Assembly: GCA_003550305.1 (NCBI GenBank)
Contig: QKYT01000021.1
Span: forward strand, 69,464-80,019
Direction: 5' to 3'
DNA from: Glomus cerebriforme
Taxonomy: Eukaryota; Glomeromycota; Glomeromycetes; Glomerales; Glomeraceae
DNA length: 10,556 bases
Shown here: one piece after another, positions 1 through 7,831 of the stretch
Layout: each line of letters opens with the position of its first letter
Position numbering within the stretch: position 1 is the stretch's first letter
Translations under genes and position numbers: made by a program
The notes under the pieces: generated by a model
Seen by the model: the letters and a program-made list of their open reading frames with translations, nothing else
Databases searched by the model: none
Told to the model about the DNA's origin: nothing

Positions 1-1
1 A

Positions 2-43
2 AGATCTGTACAGGATTATCATATTGCAGACCTGCACAGATCT
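2..43. repeat. Short imperfect inverted repeat at window start
   Basis: Bases 2-14 (AGATCTGTACAGG) and 31-43 (CCTGCACAGATCT) are complementary except for one position, with a 16-base loop. It may be the end of a foldback element that begins outside the window. No partner or target duplication is visible. Confidence 0.4.
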
Positions 44-621
44 GCGAACTAAAAATTTGCTGATGTAAGCAAAAGAAGAGGTCTCATTGAAATCATAATA
101 TAGAAAAAGAATATTCTGCTAATATTTCTCCAAATACATGTAAATAGTTGGTAATAAATAAGAAATTATAATAATAATGCCATAAGAAAAATTGTAATTG
201 CCACTAAATAAATTACAATATAAAAATTCATTCAATTTTAGCTTAAATTAAAATAGCATGTTAATATCATATTTTCAGTAATTCTGCATATGTTTTTTTA
301 AAAAAAAATATATTAATAAAGTATTAATCTTTTATGCAAAAGAAAATAGTAGACTCACTAATCTTTGTAATTATTTACAAGATGTGAACACATGATATCA
401 CAGTTCACATATGGTTTAATAAATTACTTATAATGCTGATATTCTCTAATACTCAAATCCAATATATTATAGATCAGCTAAATCAAAAATGATCCTAGTA
501 ATAATCTGACTTCATTATAAATTTGGACTTAAGTGATGATATTAAGGAAAAAGATTTTGTGATTTACTAATGGAATGGTGATCACTTTTTCTGCAGAATT
601 TAATAGAATTATAAAAATAGT
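44..621. other. AT-rich non-coding stretch
   Basis: Both strands are broken by frequent stops and there is no recognisable domain, RNA gene or repeat apart from short A and T runs. I see nothing here that I can annotate. Confidence 0.6.
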
Positions 622-862
622 CTCTAAAAAATTTATATACTGAAAGTATACTAAATGTATATGAAAAGTATAGTGAGATACTGAATTCTATTTTTTTTAG
701 TATATTTTTAATGTTTTAGTATACTGAAAAAATGTATATAAAAAAAAATAAATATACATTTTTTCAGTATACTAAAACATTAAAAATATACTAAAAAGAC
801 AGAATTCAGTATTTCACTATATACATTCAGTATACTTTCAGTATACAAATTTTTTATAGGGT
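622..862. mobile_element. Foldback MITE, about 240 bp, near-complete inverted repeat
   Basis: Almost the whole element is one inverted repeat. The inner arms 694-739 and 752-797 are perfectly complementary over 46 bases around a 12-base A-rich loop. The outer arms (about 626-693 and 798-858) stay complementary apart from scattered changes and an eight-base insertion in the left arm near 661. The motif AGTATAC recurs in both arms. There is no coding capacity. The ends are fuzzy and I could not fix a target duplication, so the superfamily is open. The transcript of either strand would form a long hairpin. Confidence 0.8.
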
Positions 863-984
863 TGAGTTTTATCTAATATACTTTATATCAATCATATCTC
901 AAAATTCTGATTATATTTTTAACCAGTTTTAAGAATCTTGTCTTCAACATCCTAAAAAATCTTGAAAATGCAATCATTAGAGAT

Positions 985-1203
985 ATGGAAGTTCTGAAGC
1001 TGGAACTATGTTTAGAGTATAATAATGAGATTTTAATTCTTTCTATCAAGGTATTTACAGTACTTAGCTATAGATTGAATACAATCTTAATCAATTTTCT
1101 CAAACTGTATAATAAAATTGTTATTGAAGAGAATGTTAGCAATAAAACAACCCAGGAGTTGATTCTTCACCATTTCCATTTTGGAAAGACACTTGAGAAG
1201 TAA
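985..1203 (+). CDS. Isolated 72-codon ORF, unknown
   Basis: An uninterrupted ATG-to-TAA frame in an otherwise closed AT-rich region. The predicted product is rich in Leu, Ile and Asn with no motif, signal peptide or family resemblance that I recognise. The ATG lies about 120 bases after the foldback element, and no promoter, splice or polyadenylation signal ties it to a gene. An open frame of this length is expected by chance, so it may be meaningless or a small exon or fragment. It is reported only because nothing else explains the interval. Confidence 0.12.
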   Translation: MEVLKLELCLEYNNEILILSIKVFTVLSYRLNTILINFLKLYNKIVIEENVSNKTTQELILHHFHFGKTLEK

Positions 1204-1775
1204 TATAAATCCTACCAGAATTCTCATCTATATATACATCCTAAGGGTAGGGTTAATAAATAAGGAGGTTAGAAAGCAGATTCCTAAATATGTTAATAAA
1301 ACTTATTCTAAAAGATAAAGAAAAGAACCCAAAAGATTGATAAGATATTTAGTAAGTTGGGATTGATAAAATTAAGTAGATTAAGACTTTTACTGTCTTA
1401 ACATTAATACATACAGTATATCTCAAAATGATATAGATTATATTTTGGCAATGCTTTATTTTATTTTTATTTTATTTTTTTTTTTAACTCATGCAGTTTA
1501 TTTATAAGGTCTAATATAATTACATGATAAATAGCAGTGATTAAGTACAACTCATACAAAATATCTAGAATACCTGGCTACTGCTAAAAAAAAGATGATG
1601 AAAAATGTATGTTCTGAATGCACTGGAAAAAAAGAAAAAGGAAAATATAAAGAAAATAAATAACTAAAAAAAAATAAAACCTAAACTAGAGACTATATAA
1701 CCTAACAACTTAAGACCATTCTGACAATTCCAGCATCCAGTAAGCAGAAAGCTCTAAAGTATTATTAATCCTGCC
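1204..1775. other. AT-rich non-coding stretch with T-tract
   Basis: No open frame of note. A long pyrimidine (mostly T) tract runs from about 1457 to 1485, and A-rich runs occur near 1625-1680. No gene, RNA or structured repeat could be supported. Confidence 0.55.
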
Positions 1776-1930
1776 TATAGATGCCATCCAAATTATTTTG
1801 GGATATCATAAATATAATTTGGAATGTACAAATTCATTTAGTTTATATGTAATTTATTAAGTAAAGTGCCAAAATAATTTGGGATTTTACTATATACCCA
1901 AATTGATTTGGGATTTGGATGGCATCTATA
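1776..1930. mobile_element. 155-bp MITE with perfect TIRs ending in TA
   Basis: Bases 1776-1793 and 1913-1930 are perfect 18-base inverted repeats (TATAGATGCCATCCAAAT). The outermost TA at each end fits a TA target duplication, which would leave 16-base TIRs and suggest a Tc1/mariner-like parent; that assignment is inference. Inside are three related quasi-palindromes: 1788-1802, 1869-1883 and 1897-1912. The last is CCCAAAT-TG-ATTTGGG with 7-base arms. These could be transposase-binding modules. There is no coding capacity. It sits about 90 bases from the broken 3' end of the neighbouring retroelement. Confidence 0.85.
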
Positions 1931-2021
1931 AATTTCCACCTTGAATCCTATAGAACATTTTTCATGCCCAGTTTAATTGAAAGAAAGAAACACTGTAGTA
2001 AAAGTTAGAGGATGGAATGGA

Positions 2022-2746
2022 TCAGAACCAGTTATTTTCTAGGATTAGAACTTCATCCTTAAATTTGAGTACCTGAAAAGAAGTAGGTATTTTGATTTTT
2101 CCTATAACTATAAAAATATTATCAACAATTCCTAGGGATCTAGTCCTTACTCCATTGGCAGTTACTACAACCATTTTTGAAAGTCTATCAATCTCATATC
2201 CCAACTTGTTTAAGAGAGCATTAGTTATAATGCTAGTGGCAGCTCCACTATCTATGATGGCTATCTGCACTTTTTATCCAATTCTTAAGATACATTTGTG
2301 GCAGTGGTGGATTCTTCATCACTATCAGCAAGATTAACTTCTTGAGTATCTTGTTAAGCTTTTTCACACTGCTCTTGATAATCCAGAATGGTAAGTAAGA
2401 ATTACATGTGCAGCTTGTTCTACAGAGAGCCCACAAGGTAAGTTTTGCAAGTAGGTAGCTATATTAAACTCAATTAATCATTTGATGGGTGCTAGAAGTA
2501 ATCTTTTTCTTGGAGTCTTAGAAGTTTTTGTTGAAGAGATAGTGGTAATGATTACTGGTGATTGTACTTTGACATTCTCCATTTCTTCACTAACAACTGG
2601 TACATTAAAATGAGAAGTTTTTCTTAAACCTTCTTCTCTGTTGGATTCACTTTTCTGGATTCTTCTATTTTTAGAGACTGGACTTTTAGGATAAAGTCCA
2701 GAGTGGATATTTAAGTAAACTTCATATTCCACTCCATTTTCTTCAT
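2022..2746 (-). pseudogene. pro: Gag-pro linker and aspartic protease, truncated
   Basis: Continues the polyprotein beyond the inserted LTR. A linker frame (about 2780-2481, with VEYEVYLNIHSGLYPKSP) runs through a TGA at 2478 into LIEFNIATYLQNLPCGLSVE. It then shifts frame near 2366 into an acidic stretch (DTQEVNLADSDEESTTATN) with TAA codons at 2354 and 2285. A further shift near 2275 enters the protease frame. The retropepsin domain (2270-2025) is uninterrupted for 82 codons, starts at a GTG codon that is not a true start, and keeps the catalytic motif IIDSGAATS at 2258-2232. VVVTANG and LILENNWF match the flap and late region of such proteases. Reading stops at TGA 2022-2024 and no downstream homology was seen. 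The product would have cleaved the Gag-Pol polyprotein. Confidence 0.8.
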
Positions 2747-3218
2747 TGTTACATCTAATCGTTCTCTTGATTCCTTTGACTTAACTTTTATTATTTAAGT
2801 TTGAAATAGAAAAATTAATTAAGTTTATGATGATAGAGGTAACAATATTTTGTTTTATTGAGTACAGTTCACTCTTTAATTGGTAAATGGTATAGATTTT
2901 TAGGTAAAAGATATTTTATTATTCAATTGAAGTTGCAAGAACTCAGGAGAACTTAATAAAATTCTCAGGATATTTATACAAAAATAAAATATAATAAAAA
3001 GATATTAACTATCTTAAATATAACTAATATAATAAATATGTTAAATATAATAAATATAATAAAGAAATTAAATATCTTAATTATCCTAACTATCTTAACT
3101 ATCACTAAGATCATTAATATCACTACTATCATTAAGATCACCATGATCATAGAAATCACGATCATAGAGTGACACAGTATGGCACAGTAAATCAGCGCAG
3201 TAATGTCTTATATCAACA
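2747..3218 (-). mobile_element. Solo LTR inserted between gag and protease
   Basis: A 472-bp copy of the 5' LTR in the same orientation, with ends TGTTGAT...TAACA on the minus strand (TGTT/AACA pair intact). TATAAATA lies at 2978-2971 and AATAAA at 2920-2915. It is longer than the other copy mainly because of an AT-only stretch at about 3015-3075. Flanks TCAT (2743-2746) and TCGT (3219-3222) look like a 4-bp target duplication with one transition. LTR plus one duplication is 476 bp, and removing that number puts the gag frame before it and the linker frame after it in the same phase. This argues for a secondary solo LTR rather than the element's own 3' LTR. The alternative is a shuffled composite of two copies. 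Confidence 0.7.
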
Positions 3219-4549
3219 TCGTACTCTTTCTTATATTCTTCATCATATTTGAAGTCATCCAAATAGTTCACATCTCTAGTTTCGTATCTAGTAGTCCTTG
3301 GTACTGTTGTTGATCTAGATTGTTAATTAAACCTTTGGTTGGAATATGAACAATCTCAAGTCATATGTCCAGACTGATTGCAATTGTAATATTTGAAGTT
3401 AAATCCAGTTGATCTAGGAGTATTGAAATTGTTATTCCTAAGTGGTCTTCCTTAATTAGTAAAGGGATGACTTCTTATTTCTTGAGGTTAAGCTAATAAT
3501 GCAGTTGTGAGATTGGTATAATTAATAGTGAGTTGCTCCAACTTCCTAGTAAGTTCATCAACTTCATTTTCAGATATCTTGGTTTTAGAACTAGATACAA
3601 CATTAGTTTCTTTTTTCTTAAGGGTAGTTCTAGAGGCAAAGTTGAATCCAATTTCTACTGTTCTTGCATATTTGATAGTGGCATCAAGATCAGCAGAGTT
3701 ACAATAATATACAAAAGAGTATATGCAGGATTGAGTCCCATTAGAAACATCTATTTCTTTTGGTAGCCATCAGTTAAGTTTACTCATTCAGCAAGCTTTC
3801 TGAACTTATTGGCATACAAATCAACTGATTCATCATTTTGCTATCAGAGGGAAGTTAACTCCTAATACCATTAGTTCTTTCTGGTTTTACTTACAAAGCA
3901 TTGATTAAAAAAGTCAGTAAAATTATTTCCCATATTAGTTCTAGCATTAAAATTGTCACCCATTCCTGCGGAAGTACCTTTGAACCAATTGGCAGCTGCT
4001 TCTTTTATAAAAGCTCCAGCTACAGCTTTTTTTCTAGCTTCTGTGACCCATCTATTAGTTATAGCCACTCTGTTAAAGGTTTTTAGCCATTCTGCTAGGT
4101 CTTCTACTAAAAGTATCAATTTTAGCTATAGTTTATTCAGCATTTTTGCCTGCATTAGCAATAGCATCCAATTGAGCTCCATCTATTCCAAAGATTCAGT
4201 TGTAGAGTTATCTTAATTCATCAGCAGTAGCAGCCATATTTACATTTGGTGGACTATTTAGTGGTGTAGGTATTGGGTTTGTTGAATTTGAATTTGTTAA
4301 TAATACTAGAGATACACTTATTTGTCTTAAAAGGTGGTGGTCATATACGGATAAAAGGGCTTGATCTAATAATTCTTGGTAAGCTTCACTAGAATTATAT
4401 ATATTAACAGGTTGTTTGAAGCAATTAGTTCTAAAAGCTATTTCTAGTATATAATTATATATAACTTCAGATGAGAAGATATCGAATACTAGTAAGTAAA
4501 CAAATAAGTACTTGAGGTAATTGGTTACTTTGCTATCCAGATGATGCAT
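3219..4549 (-). pseudogene. gag: Retrotransposon Gag polyprotein, decayed
   Basis: Encodes the structural Gag protein of an LTR retroelement, which in live relatives forms the particle packaging element RNA. An N-terminal frame (4549-4211) contains SPPNVNMAATADEL. After a frameshift near 4113 comes the Retrotrans_gag-type core, EWLKTFNRVAITNRW and AFIKEAAANWFKG (4100-3990). After a second frameshift near 3705 come the C-terminal half and a CCHC zinc knuckle (3388-3350). The knuckle's first Cys codon is TAC (Tyr), so metal binding would be lost. At least 13 in-frame stops are present: 4208, 4196, 4133, 3871, 3862, 3844, 3841, 3784, 3751, 3488, 3452, 3356 and 3323. All lie where Gln or Arg would fit. 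The frame runs up to the edge of the inserted LTR at 3218. Not functional. Confidence 0.85.
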
Positions 4550-4846
4550 TTGAGACTAGATATCTAAATAAATTAAAAGCTGTAATGGTATAGGCTGAAT
4601 AGGTTTCTGCTCTAAAAGTAAAACTAATACAAATCCAAAAATTTTCAAAAGCATGATTAATAGATTCTAATGGTAATATTGGGTAACAAAAATAACAAGA
4701 ATGATTTTTGTTTAAAGGAGAATTTGAATGATGTCTTAGGATATGTATTGCTGTATTTATCTCAATCTCTTCAAAGTTTATGCATTCTCAATGCAGTTTC
4801 TAAATCCTTAATTCTTTCTTTACTATACTATCAACTAAAGAGAAAA
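4550..4846 (-). other. Retroelement leader, possibly with 5' part of gag
   Basis: Lies between the primer binding site and the longest gag-region frame. On the minus strand, from about 4680 to 4530, one frame reads coding-like: it is rich in aromatic residues and contains HAFENFWICISFTFRAET. It is closed by a TAG and is out of frame with the MHHLDS frame that follows. The Gag N-terminus may therefore begin upstream of 4549 with a further frameshift. The rest looks like untranslated leader. Confidence 0.35.
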
Positions 4847-4863
4847 CCTGGCAGGAATCACCA
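4847..4863 (-). other. Primer binding site (tRNA type)
   Basis: On the minus strand this reads TGGTGATTCCTGCCAGG and lies two bases inside the 5' LTR. A PBS that starts TGG at this spacing is the classic complement of a tRNA 3' end. The implied tRNA end, CCTGGCAGGAATCACCA, can be laid out as a T-stem strand, a 7-base acceptor strand, discriminator A and CCA. I cannot name the tRNA from memory. The match to tRNA layout and the exact spacing support the LTR boundary and the minus-strand orientation. Confidence 0.65.
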
Positions 4864-4865
4864 CT

Positions 4866-5249
4866 TTTTACATCTAATCATTCTTTTGTTTCCTTTATCA
4901 TAACTTTTATTCTTTATGTTTGAATGTATAATATTAGAAGTAACAATAATTTAGTTTATTGAATATCAGTTCACTCTTTAATTGATAAAAGGTATAGTAT
5001 TTTTGAGGTAAAAGATATTTTATTATTCAATTGAAGTTACAAGAACTAAAGATAACTTAAGAAAATTCTCAGGATATTTATACAAAAATAAAATATTAAA
5101 GAAAATAAATATATTAACTATCCTAACTATCTTAATAACTATCACTAATATCATTACTATCATTAAGATCACTGTGATTATGGAAATTATGATTATAGAG
5201 TGGTACAGTATGGTACAGTAAATAGGCACAGTAGATATTCATATTAACA
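4866..5249 (-). repeat. 5' LTR of the retroelement
   Basis: This 384-bp segment is repeated in the same orientation at 2747-3218. For example, 5006-5047 and 2902-2943 agree at 41 of 42 bases. In minus-strand sense it begins TGTTAAT and ends TGTAAAA, where the other copy ends TAACA. The expected TGTT...AACA terminal pair has therefore probably lost its last C. It contains TATAAATA at 5082-5075 and an AATAAA at about 5024-5019 downstream, as expected for an LTR promoter and polyadenylation signal. The U3 part has a 10-base motif in tandem (5201-5210 and 5211-5220, TGGTACAGTA on the plus strand) and GAT-rich short repeats. The outer edge at 5249 is inferred from terminal symmetry and weak homology. 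Confidence 0.8.
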
Positions 5250-5389
5250 ATGCTCAAAAGCTTAATTTATCTGTACTGTTCTTTCAGTTTAAAACTGCCT
5301 CATGTAAGTGCTATCAGATGAGAAATGGTCTACCCTATTATAATTGTTAAAGTTTGAAATGAAACCCCACAAAGGAAACAGTGAAATGA
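5250..5389. other. Flank of the 5' LTR
   Basis: No gene or repeat seen. The bases next to the LTR (ATGC at 5250-5253) do not match the sequence at the truncated end of the element, so no target duplication of the whole element is available. Confidence 0.5.
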
Positions 5390-5505
5390 TATTATATAAT
5401 GAGGAACATTACTATTTAAGAGAACTATTCATACAGACAAAATTTGTTATTATGTAATAAAGAACATTACTATTTAAGGGAACTGTCCATATGGACAAAA
5501 TTTGT
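5390..5505. repeat. Two-copy 58-bp tandem repeat
   Basis: Copy 1 is 5390-5447 and copy 2 is 5448-5505, directly adjacent and equal in length with no gaps. They agree at 50 of 58 positions and all eight differences are transitions. Copy 2 contains the 14-base perfect palindrome TGTCCATATGGACA, which is degraded in copy 1. Neither copy is coding. Confidence 0.8.
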
Positions 5506-5741
5506 GTAGAACTAACTAAAATTCAATTGGTTCTTTATGTAGATCATACTGACTTAAATAGGAAGTATCATGACAAAGGAATCACATAGTAAAGGAAATT
5601 TTTTTTCAAAAAAATATTATGAAGAAAATAATTTTTTTGCAAAAAGAACTGTAATCATATAGAGAATTTTTATTTAGAATAATGGCAAATATATTATATA
5701 AACATATTATATTGCCTTAAGGTCAAAAATGTTACCTCATT
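5506..5741. other. AT-rich non-coding stretch
   Basis: Short A and T runs only, for example at 5600-5640. No gene or RNA seen. Confidence 0.5.
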
Positions 5742-5960
5742 AACCTGCGCATATGTTTATGTTATCGTGAACTTTATCTATCAAAAAGCCTGCCATGGGA
5801 AAAGTGTATTTTAGTAACTGTGGAGAGAATATAGTTAGAGTAACTTAACAACCTGAGTGAATATATATGGTTTTGTGAACTTTTGTATTAAAAGCCAACT
5901 GTTAGAAAAAGAAACATATTTTAATTTTTTTTTTTGGTTATTGTGGAATTTATGTGGTCA
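5742..5960. repeat. Diverged tandem duplication, period about 108 bp
   Basis: The segment beginning AACCTG at 5742 resembles the one beginning AACCTG at 5850. Shared blocks appear in order: GTGAACTTT/GTGAACTTTTG, AAAAGCC, CATATTTTAAT/TGTATTTTAGT and GTAACTGTGGA/GGTTATTGTGGA. Copy 2 carries an expanded T run near 5925-5936. A 72-codon ORF at 5857-6075 begins in copy 2, but it is aromatic-rich, matches no family and has no counterpart in copy 1, so I treat it as chance. Confidence 0.45.
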
Positions 5961-6751
5961 GAGAAAAGCAGAAGAGAGTTTTTTTGCTTTTGTACTCTTA
6001 CACATATTAATAAAGTTTTGCCCATATCAGGCTTTTCTTCTTTTTAATATATGGATATCTGTAAATATTGTATAACTGCTTTTTAATATTTAAATTTAAA
6101 TTTGAAGTTTAGTATCTTTAGAAATATTACAAAATATTTTATTAATATGTTATTATTTATCATATAAATAAAATGAAAGATCCTAAAGGAACCAAATTAT
6201 GAGAGATTCGCAAACTAATCTACATACATATGAAAGTATATGAAGCATATGAATTAAGTAATATATGTGTTCTATAAACAGTGATGAATTTATTATTTCA
6301 TATATTTAAAATTAAGTAAATATAATTTACCTTGATAGAGAACTTGATTGAAAAAAATAGACTAAAGAATAAAAAAAGATCCCTTTTCTTTTTTTTAAAT
6401 AAAAATGAGACTATTATTTTATTATAATATACTATTACTAAAATCTACTAAAAATACTATAAATCAAAATAAATCACTAATTTACTAATATATATGCCTG
6501 GACAAACTATTAAAATCATTATAAACAAGATTTTTAGGTTTTTAATAAATCTGTGCTTAAATTCATCAATCTTCATCCTGAATATGATTTGGACTATGTA
6601 AAAAATTATCAAAGAAAATATGGCTCTTATAACTATAATCAGATTGAAAAAATAAATAAAGTAGAAAATCAATATAATGATTTATCTGTTATTAGACTCA
6701 TGAAATATTACAGCAATAGGCTAATCATATAAGAGGTATTATAAACATTAG
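5961..6751. other. AT-rich non-coding stretch
   Basis: No supported gene on either strand. Short ORFs here (for example 6457-6672, minus) have hydrophobic low-complexity products typical of chance translation of AT-rich DNA. No repeats beyond homopolymer runs (such as the T and A tracts at 6385-6410) were found. Confidence 0.55.
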
Positions 6752-7295
6752 GTTTACAATAGGGATTGGAATCGATTCAATTGAAAATCAAATCTTGAGA
6801 ATCGATTAAAGATTCGGTTAATCATTTCTAAGATTCGATTTAATGATTCGATTTTTGATTTTTGATTAATCAAATCGAATCGAATTTATATAAAATAATT
6901 TTGTTGTAGACCAAACTTTACCATGTCCCAAATCAACCCATCGGCCTAAATCATCAGCCCATTACAATAATGCCTTAAGACAGTACCAACGATACTTTCC
7001 TAATTTAGGCCGATGGGTTGATTTGGGACATAAGTCGATTTGGGCTACAACAGCGCTATTTGCATCAATATATTTATGTTGATCAATTTTTTAGTAATTT
7101 TGATAACTCTAGTGTGATTTTTTTTACAGTGCCGCAGTTATAAAAATAACTAGATTATTTTCACAATACAAAAATTTTAAAAAATCTATTTTTTCAGATT
7201 CAATTTTTAGATTCGATTAATCGAATCACATAGATTCGATTCAATTTTCGATTAAATCAATTCTGGTCAAATCAATTTCAATCCCTAGTTTACAA
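6752..7295. mobile_element. hAT-type non-autonomous DNA transposon with 8-bp TSD
   Basis: The element is 6760-7287 (528 bp). Its termini TAGGGATTGGAATCGATT and, read inward from the other end, TAGGGATTGAAATTGATT agree at 16 of 18 bases. It is flanked by a perfect 8-bp direct repeat, GTTTACAA (6752-6759 and 7288-7295). TAGGG-type ends with 8-bp duplications are the hAT superfamily signature. Both subterminal regions are packed with GATTCGATT/AATCGAATC motifs in either orientation, as in hAT elements where the transposase binds subterminal repeats. There is no transposase ORF, so it must have been moved in trans. A second foldback element lies in the middle. Confidence 0.9.
6902..7052. mobile_element. 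Foldback element nested inside the hAT element
   Basis: Perfect 29-base inverted repeats at 6923-6951 and 7003-7031 flank a 51-base spacer. Outside them the ends TGTTGTAGACCAAA (6902) and, read inward, TGTTGTAGCCCAAA (7052) also match apart from one base. The inner arms are clearly richer in G+C than the surrounding hAT sequence (motif CCCATCGGCC), suggesting separate origin. No unambiguous target duplication was found, so it could instead be an original internal part of the hAT element. Confidence 0.65.
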
Positions 7296-7831
7296 TAGCT
7301 ATAATGATCAACTTTTAACTCACTGTTAACATAATATGTCATAGAATGAAAAGAAAAGGCAGAACATATGATATATGCTATATTCTTTTTTAGAAGTCAA
7401 ATGGCTATCTGTTTCAAATGCTAAAAAATGGTAAAGATTACTAAAATAAAGCCAAAAAAAGTATATTATAATAGATGGGCAAATGGGATTGAGGTTAAGT
7501 CTGAAAATTTGATGAAGAATCACTGGGATTACTTGTATAAAAAGGAAGAAAAACTTAACTGTTAATATCTTTTGACTAAATATTCTCAGCAATTTTTTTC
7601 CAGAACCTAGGCTTCAGCAAATTTTTGGCTAATTTCTAGGCAGAATTTTTTGCTGAAAACATATGGAATACCTAAACTTCTAGAACAATGTGAAATTCTC
7701 AGCATTCTTGGAATATTTTTTTCCAGGAATTTTCCAAGTCTATTACTCACTTATAATCAGACATATGACTAGGCAACCACATGAGAATTTGTTCCCCATT
7801 CATTAAGAAGAATATATAGTTGTTTCTTACA
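7296..7831. other. AT-rich non-coding stretch with palindrome cluster
   Basis: No supported gene. Between about 7580 and 7740 several short imperfect inverted repeats occur. TTCAGCAAA (about 7613) pairs with TTTGCTGAA (about 7651), and CTTGGA pairs with TCCAAG around 7710-7738. TTCTCAGCA also occurs twice (about 7584 and 7697). This may be the remains of a foldback element too decayed to delimit. Confidence 0.4.

Larger units (their letters stand above)
2022..5249 (-). mobile_element. Truncated, decayed LTR retrotransposon (gag-pro only)
   Basis: Read on the minus strand, the order is 5' LTR (5249-4866), primer binding site (4863-4847), leader, gag with capsid core and zinc knuckle, linker, and aspartic protease, ending at about 2022. 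A second LTR of the same family (3218-2747) interrupts the gag-protease linker. No reverse transcriptase, RNase H, integrase or 3' LTR follows the protease, so the body is truncated and non-autonomous. Gag, one CCHC knuckle and then a retropepsin is the order seen in Ty3/gypsy-type elements. Without a polymerase domain the superfamily remains inference. Many stops and several frameshifts show it is long inactive. Confidence 0.85.

Noticed and set aside
2092..2337. Plus-strand 81-codon ORF
   Set aside because: Antisense to the minus-strand retropepsin with its DSGA motif; the plus product has no family features.
2248..2436. Minus-strand 62-codon ORF overlapping the protease start
   Set aside because: Out of frame with the acidic linker (DTQEVNLADSDEES) that connects gag and protease, so it is a shadow frame.
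2974..3165. Minus-strand Ile/Val-rich ORFs at 2974-3165 and 5023-5229 that look like membrane peptides
   Set aside because: Both lie in the two LTR copies and come from AT-rich short repeats in U3; the hydrophobic composition is a translation artefact.
3901..4216. Plus-strand ORFs at 3901-4086 and 3953-4216
   Set aside because: They are antisense shadows of the minus-strand gag core, which carries the recognisable WLKTFNR and AAANWF motifs.
3219..4549. Alternative genetic code (TAA/TAG read as Gln) to explain the many stops
   Set aside because: TGA stops at Arg-like positions, two frameshifts, a lost zinc-knuckle Cys and an inserted LTR all show decay instead.
2747..5249. Simple small LTR-gag-LTR element with two matching terminal repeats
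   Set aside because: Outer flanks (TCAT / ATGC) do not form a target duplication, whereas the inner LTR has its own near-duplication and interrupts a frame that continues into the protease.
6457..7592. Minus-strand ORFs at 6457-6672 and 7326-7592
   Set aside because: Products are Ile/Phe-rich low-complexity with no motif; expected by chance in AT-rich DNA.
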